64,000 nt of DNA from Zobellia amurskyensis (GTDB lineage Bacteria > Bacteroidota > Bacteroidia > Flavobacteriales > Flavobacteriaceae), in assembly GCF_009725985.1 (NCBI RefSeq), contig NZ_RCNR01000008.1, positions 62,001 to 126,000 of the forward strand, written 5' to 3'. Each line of letters opens with the position of its first letter. The first letter of the stretch is position 1. Below, in pieces: positions 59,961-64,000 of the stretch. The notes under the pieces are model-generated. The model was not told the origin of the DNA. It did not search any database and saw only the letters and a list, made by a program, of their open reading frames with translations. The translations under genes and the position numbers were made by a program.

Positions 59961-61025
59961 ATGCCTACCACCATCAATAAAATCGACTTAAAGCAATCTC
60001 TTGTTTCTATCATATTGCCCGCTTTTAATGAAGAAGCGATTCTCGAAAAAAATGTATCTCTTCTTTATAATTATTTAGATACCCTTAAGGATTTATACAC
60101 GTGGGAAATCATCATTATAAATGATGGCAGTACGGATAATACCAAAACCATAGCCGATGCACTGGCTAAATCAAATCCTAATTTACGCGCCTATCACCAT
60201 ATAGTAAATAGAAACCTAGGCACTGCTTTGAGAACCGGTTTTAAACATAGTGAAGGAGACTATGTTATTGTCTTAGACATTGACCTGAGCTATTCTCCCG
60301 ACCACATAGGGAAACTATTATCAGAAATAGAGACTACACAAGCGGATATGGTCATTGCCTCACCTTACATGAAAGGGGGGAAAAACACCGCTGTTCCAAA
60401 GTTAAGGTTGCTGTTGAGCAAGACCGTAAACTTTATGATGCGTAAAGCTTCAAGGCTTAACATTTACACTTTCACAGGTATGGTAAGGGCGTATAATGGT
60501 GATTTTATACGATCACTCAACACAAAATCCAGTACTTTTGACATTAATACCGAGATTTTACTAAAAGCTTATATTTTAAGAGCCAGAGTTATAGAAATAC
60601 CCGCACACTTAGATTGGTCCGAACAACAAAAACTTGGTAAAATACGTACCTCAAGTTTACGTATCGTTATGGGCATATTCAATGGGTTGGCCAACAGTTT
60701 TATGTTCAGGCCTTACATGTTCTTTTGGATTTTGGGGCTACTTATTTTTCTCCCCTCCTTTTACATGATTTTATGGATTGTTATTGATGCAATTCAACTT
60801 TATCCGATGACCGCCGAAATAACCAAAGGTTTCGGGCATAGATTTGCTGCTGCTATTTCTGAGGTGTTTCGCCAAAGACCATACTCATTTATTGTAGGCG
60901 GTACCGCAATGATAATTTCTATTCAACTATTAGGCCTTGGGTTTATATCGCTCCAGAAGAAAAGGTATTTTGATGAATTGTTTCATTTAAACTCTGAAAT
61001 ACTTAAAAAAACTAAAAATATCTAG
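59961..61025 (+). CDS. Glycosyltransferase family 2, polyprenyl-phosphate-sugar type
   Basis: 354 residues. GT2/DPM1-like catalytic domain: 'VSIILPAFNEEAILEKNVSLLYNYLDTLKDLYTWEIIIINDGSTDNT', 'NLGTALRTGFKHSEGDYVIVLDIDLSYSPDHIGKLL' (the D-x-D is D-I-D-L), 'MVRAYNGDFIRSL' and 'IPAHLDWSEQQKLGKIRTSSLRI'. Two C-terminal hydrophobic helices (about 245-268 and 310-330). It likely makes an undecaprenyl- or dolichyl-type phosphosugar donor for the membrane transferase that follows 12 bp downstream. Confidence 0.9.
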   Translation: MPTTINKIDLKQSLVSIILPAFNEEAILEKNVSLLYNYLDTLKDLYTWEIIIINDGSTDNTKTIADALAKSNPNLRAYHHIVNRNLGTALRTGFKHSEGDYVIVLDIDLSYSPDHIGKLLSEIETTQADMVIASPYMKGGKNTAVPKLRLLLSKTVNFMMRKASRLNIYTFTGMVRAYNGDFIRSLNTKSSTFDINTEILLKAYILRARVIEIPAHLDWSEQQKLGKIRTSSLRIVMGIFNGLANSFMFRPYMFFWILGLLIFLPSFYMILWIVIDAIQLYPMTAEITKGFGHRFAAAISEVFRQRPYSFIVGGTAMIISIQLLGLGFISLQKKRYFDELFHLNSEILKKTKNI

Positions 61026-61037
61026 GCACCATATTCT

Positions 61038-62327
61038 ATGCTTAAAACATTGTTCCCCAAAAACACAATTCAACTACTTCCTCTATTAGCCGTCTATATA
61101 ATAGTGGTTCTTTTGTTTTCCAAAAACGATTTTTTTGGTGATGAAAGCAGACACTACCATTATGCACTAAATTTGACAGAGGGTTTTTATGAAGATACGG
61201 AGAACCCTAATCTTAGGAATGGGCCAGGCTACCCTTTGATACTAGCACCATTTGTAGCTTTGGGAACAGACTTTATAGTCCCCAAACTATTTAATGCCTT
61301 TCTACTTTTTTTCTCTATTTTATATTTCAAAAAAACTATTGACTTATTTACGAAAAATAAATACAGCTTACTTTTAGTGTATTTACTTGGACTATACCCT
61401 CCTATTATTCGTTATGTTCCTTTACTCTATTCAGAACCATTAGCCTATTTTACATTTTGCGGAATGGCCTATCACTTTTGTAGATTATTTTTGGAGGAAC
61501 GAATCAACTGGAAACATCTTATTGCCGCCTCGTTCTTTTTGGCATTTCTGGTGCTAACAAAAATTATCTACCTGCAAGTTATACTTGTTAGTCTTTTACT
61601 TTTGGCACTAACCCTGTTGTGGAAACGAAACCATGAGACCAAAAAATCCATACTTATACTTATTGGAGGTTTTTTCTTAATTACACCCTATTTATTATAT
61701 ACATATTCCCTTACAGGAAAAGTGCTGTACGTTGGTACAGGTGGCGGAGAAATATTGTATCACAGATCTACACCGTTTGAACATGAACTTGGAAGTTGGT
61801 TTTCAAAGGAAGACGTGCTATACGGACAAAACAAAAACTACTCTCCTTCTTCTGATGTTTATAAAGACTTAAGCGAACTTTCTAAAAACCATAGAGACTT
61901 CTATCTAACTTTAGAATCCTTAAGCAACATGGAGAGAGATAGTGCATTTAAATCTGCAGCTATTGATAATATGAAGGCACACCCTATTAAGTACTTAAAA
62001 AATACTATAGCGAATATAGGTCGGTTTGCCTTTCATTATCCTTTTTCTTATAGACCGCAGAACTTAAACACATACGGTTTTATGCTTCCTAATGCTTTTT
62101 TGCTGATGCTTTGGGGGTTTAGCTTATATCCTTTCTTTTTAGTGAGGAAAACATTTCCCTATTCAATACAGGCTTTAATGGTCTTCAGCCTCATTTATGC
62201 CGGAGGCATCATATTGTTGGATGGGAGAGCCCGGAATTTTGTAGTAATGGCGCCGGTACTTATCTTATTTTTTGGTTATGTGTATACCAATGTCTTGAAA
62301 ATTAAAACAATTAATTATGAGGAGTAG
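61038..62327 (+). CDS. GT39/ArnT-like membrane glycosyltransferase
   Basis: 429 residues with about 10 hydrophobic helices. After the first helix comes 'KNDFFGDESRHYHYALNLTEGFYEDTENPNLRNGPGYPLILAPF', with the D-E acidic pair and G-P-G-Y-P found in the first extracytoplasmic loop of PMT/ArnT-type (GT39/GT83) enzymes that use polyprenyl-phosphate sugars. 'YPPIIRYVPLLYSEPLAYFTFCGMAYHFCRL' carries the S-E-P motif typical of these. A periplasmic region is present between helices (about 215-310). The preceding GT2 likely supplies its donor. Acceptor unknown (lipid, protein or glycan). Confidence 0.85.
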   Translation: MLKTLFPKNTIQLLPLLAVYIIVVLLFSKNDFFGDESRHYHYALNLTEGFYEDTENPNLRNGPGYPLILAPFVALGTDFIVPKLFNAFLLFFSILYFKKTIDLFTKNKYSLLLVYLLGLYPPIIRYVPLLYSEPLAYFTFCGMAYHFCRLFLEERINWKHLIAASFFLAFLVLTKIIYLQVILVSLLLLALTLLWKRNHETKKSILILIGGFFLITPYLLYTYSLTGKVLYVGTGGGEILYHRSTPFEHELGSWFSKEDVLYGQNKNYSPSSDVYKDLSELSKNHRDFYLTLESLSNMERDSAFKSAAIDNMKAHPIKYLKNTIANIGRFAFHYPFSYRPQNLNTYGFMLPNAFLLMLWGFSLYPFFLVRKTFPYSIQALMVFSLIYAGGIILLDGRARNFVVMAPVLILFFGYVYTNVLKIKTINYEE

Positions 62328-62372
62328 ATTTTAAAATGGATATTAACAAAAAGATTAGCTCATAACCTCCTA

Positions 62373-62993
62373 TTATATATTCATTTCTTTTTTGAGCTTC
62401 TGGATACTTTCAACTCTCCGCTCATAGCTCTCACCATCTCTTTTATACCAAGCGTGAGTCTCTTTTTTTAATACGGCAGGTAAACCCGCCAAAAGGATAT
62501 TGGACTCTTTAAAAGATTTATTTACCATTGAACTTGCTGCAATTGAAACGTTATTACCTAGCTCTACTTTACCTCCCATTATTTGAGAGCCAGAAGCAAG
62601 ATACAAACCATTACCTATACTTTTACCTGAACCTCCAATACATGTTGAAGTGTGTAACACACAAAAATTCCCAGCCCTAGTGCCGGAATTGACAACAATT
62701 GTTCCATAATGAGGAATTAAAAGGCCGTAGCCAAAAACATTATATCCTATACTAAAACCCAGCCTTGCGCCTAGTTTATTAAACAGTCTTAGATTGTAAT
62801 AATATAAAAATGTTCCTTTCTTCTTAGTATTTACACAATAGGCCACTGTACGCATGGCCTTCAGGTATTTTAAGATATCATTCGGGCTAATTATATCTTG
62901 TAAACGTTCCCTAACTCCTTTTTTAGGTGAAACCCCCGAGAGTATTCGATCCGCCGTTATGTAGAATAAAAGTTCTTTTTTGGATGTAATCAT
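62373..62993 (-). CDS. Hexapeptide-repeat acetyltransferase (CysE/serine acetyltransferase-like)
   Basis: 206 residues. The N-terminal half is helical; the C-terminal half has left-handed beta-helix (LbH) hexapeptides: 'IVVNSGTRAGNFCVLHTSTCIGGSGKSIGNGLYLASGSQIMGGKVELGNNVSIAASSMVNKSFKESNILLAGLPAVLKK'. The His in CVLHTSTCIGG and the 'G-x-P-A' end are the CysE/SAT-type acetyl-CoA features. In this context it is more likely a sugar O-acetyltransferase than the housekeeping serine enzyme (inference). It is convergent with the GT39-like gene (45 bp) and 127 bp upstream of the lyase stop. Confidence 0.85.
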   Translation of the reverse strand: MITSKKELLFYITADRILSGVSPKKGVRERLQDIISPNDILKYLKAMRTVAYCVNTKKKGTFLYYYNLRLFNKLGARLGFSIGYNVFGYGLLIPHYGTIVVNSGTRAGNFCVLHTSTCIGGSGKSIGNGLYLASGSQIMGGKVELGNNVSIAASSMVNKSFKESNILLAGLPAVLKKETHAWYKRDGESYERRVESIQKLKKEMNI

Positions 62994-63120
62994 TTAATAT
63001 TCTATCAACTTAAAAACACAGGTATATTTCATCGTTAATTCTTAAACCTATACTATCAGCTAAAATAGCCCTGTTAAGGGAGTCTACAAAAGCTAAGCGT
63101 CATTTATCTACTTATTAATC

Positions 63121-64000
63121 CTAATCTGGCGCAACCAATGAATAAGCATCGGAACCATAATCAGCATCGCCAGGTTTTCTAGTAACCATTCGTAATGTTC
63201 CCATGTAAGTTTCTATATGGCTTACGCCCTGCCGTTTTGATTCCTGTACATCTGCCTCATTGGCCCAAGGCCATTTATAAATGCCCCATTTTGCATTTCC
63301 ACCCCAAGGGTAACGTGAATAAACTGTAGCAACCTGCTTGTCATAAACCTTATTACCATTTATCCAAACTTGAAGATGACCTTTAGATGCATCATCCCAT
63401 ATGGCATGCACTACAATTTTCAGCTTCTGCCCGGCACTTGGAGTAATACCCGTTGGATGATAGTCTTTACCATTAGCCGCGTTAATAACAAAAATCTCTC
63501 CTGCATCATGGCCAATTGCTTGATTATCTTTTATAACCATTAACTCCATATGGGGAGATTCTCCGGTAATACCCGGGTGTACTTGAAAGAATAGCCACTG
63601 ACTACTCTTGTCTATCACATAATCATTACCGAAAGTATAGTCCCAACCAAACCATTCTTCTGTACCTTTTGGGTGTTTCACTTTCCATGGCAACGTACTA
63701 ATTTCAGCTCTCATATTAAAATCACGCGCACACCAACTTCCTGGCTTCGGATTGATTGGATCCACACGGAACTTCAAACGACTACCTTCTTGGGTTACCT
63801 GCTTTTCATAACACTCAGAATCAATTTTCAGCTCATCGTTGCTAATAGGCGGGCCATTCTGACCAGAGTAATCAGGCATTGAGACATTGTTCCAACACCA
63901 AATTTTAGCACCCGATTCATTAGCCTTACCGCCACCGGCACTACAATCTATATTACCAATTGGTGCTTGCGTCACTTCTACAGTAAGATTGTCTGTACTT
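63121..64000 (-). CDS. Polysaccharide lyase (heparin-lyase-I-like), C-terminal part, cut at window edge
   Basis: The frame stays open through base 64000 on the minus strand, so the N-terminus (and any signal or extra domain) is outside; the residues before 63975 include STDNLTVEVTQAP. About 293 residues are visible. A beta-jelly-roll with 'RFNMRAEISTLPW'-type, here 'RDFNMRAEISTLPWKVKHPKGTEEWFGWDYTFG', then 'QWLFFQVHPGITGESPHMELMVI', 'KLKIVVHAIWDDASKGHLQVWINGNKVYDKQVATVYSRYPWGGNAKWGIYKWPW' resembles the Polysacc_lyase/heparin-lyase-I fold family. There is no T9SS CTD at the end (DAYSLVAPD). The substrate cannot be set: glycosaminoglycan, ulvan or alginate are options. Confidence 0.65.
   Translation of the reverse strand, partial: STDNLTVEVTQAPIGNIDCSAGGGKANESGAKIWCWNNVSMPDYSGQNGPPISNDELKIDSECYEKQVTQEGSRLKFRVDPINPKPGSWCARDFNMRAEISTLPWKVKHPKGTEEWFGWDYTFGNDYVIDKSSQWLFFQVHPGITGESPHMELMVIKDNQAIGHDAGEIFVINAANGKDYHPTGITPSAGQKLKIVVHAIWDDASKGHLQVWINGNKVYDKQVATVYSRYPWGGNAKWGIYKWPWANEADVQESKRQGVSHIETYMGTLRMVTRKPGDADYGSDAYSLVAPD

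Noticed and set aside
1-64000. CRISPR arrays, transposases, phage genes, rRNA
   Set aside because: None found: no regularly spaced repeats, no DDE/Tyr recombinase frames, no rRNA-like stretches.

Overview
The window looks like chromosomal DNA of a marine Flavobacteriaceae member (Zobellia/Maribacter-like; genus inferred, not proven). The evidence is low G+C, a SusC/SusD pair, a type IX secretion gliding-associated adhesin with PorP/SprF and OmpA partners, a Nudix-type AraR arabinose regulator, a bacterial deoxyhypusine-synthase homologue in a polyamine operon, and Bacteroidota-style -7 boxes (TAnnTTTG). No phage, transposase or CRISPR array was seen.

Layout. 1-4.3 kb is accessory: an amidohydrolase 3' end, a small membrane protein, then a block of single-gene units (a HEPN-like protein, a frameshifted secreted protein, a DUF3784-type membrane protein) separated by imperfectly palindromic intergenic elements and bracketed by two ~92-bp imperfect direct repeats that end in terminators. 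4.4-6.9 kb holds a Crp/Fnr-type regulator followed by nitroreductase, a DMT-type membrane protein and GNAT acetyltransferase, the last three translationally coupled. 7.1-13.3 kb has a CAT-like acetyltransferase, a beta-barrel protein and an isolated susCD pair. 13.5-23.6 kb holds mostly single genes: DUF2945, pentapeptide repeat, DUF6265, CBS, M28 peptidase, SDR proteins, TPR, phytase-like lipoprotein, threonine dehydrogenase. 23.6-29.6 kb is the OmpA / PorP-SprF / type B CTD adhesin triad of the T9SS-gliding machinery. 29.9-37.6 kb has a CAP-domain lipoprotein, a RimB-RimK fusion, a GNAT-nitrilase fusion, and a polyamine operon speA-speB-DHS-like-acidic protein.

38-49.8 kb contains a tRNA-Arg(CCU) and the most unusual locus: a dihaem PSD1 (DUF1549/DUF1553) lipoprotein, a Tat-exported DUF1501 protein, a Tat-exported beta-propeller, an exported RidA, and a complete TRAP transporter, all on one strand. 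It is divergent from a membrane-anchored winged-helix regulator of CadC/ToxR-like topology. The 95-bp divergent spacer carries two identical TTAACTGTTAAT sites 31 bp apart. I infer a periplasmic oxidation-and-uptake system for an unknown carboxylate substrate.

49.8-56.1 kb is the arabinose operon araB-araD-symporter-araA with its AraR regulator upstream. 56.4-62.3 kb is a glycan assembly or export cluster (epimerase, FAD oxidoreductase, polysaccharide deacetylase, polyprenyl-phosphate-type GT2, GT39-like membrane transferase). It is followed on the other strand by a hexapeptide acetyltransferase and a polysaccharide lyase cut by the window edge.
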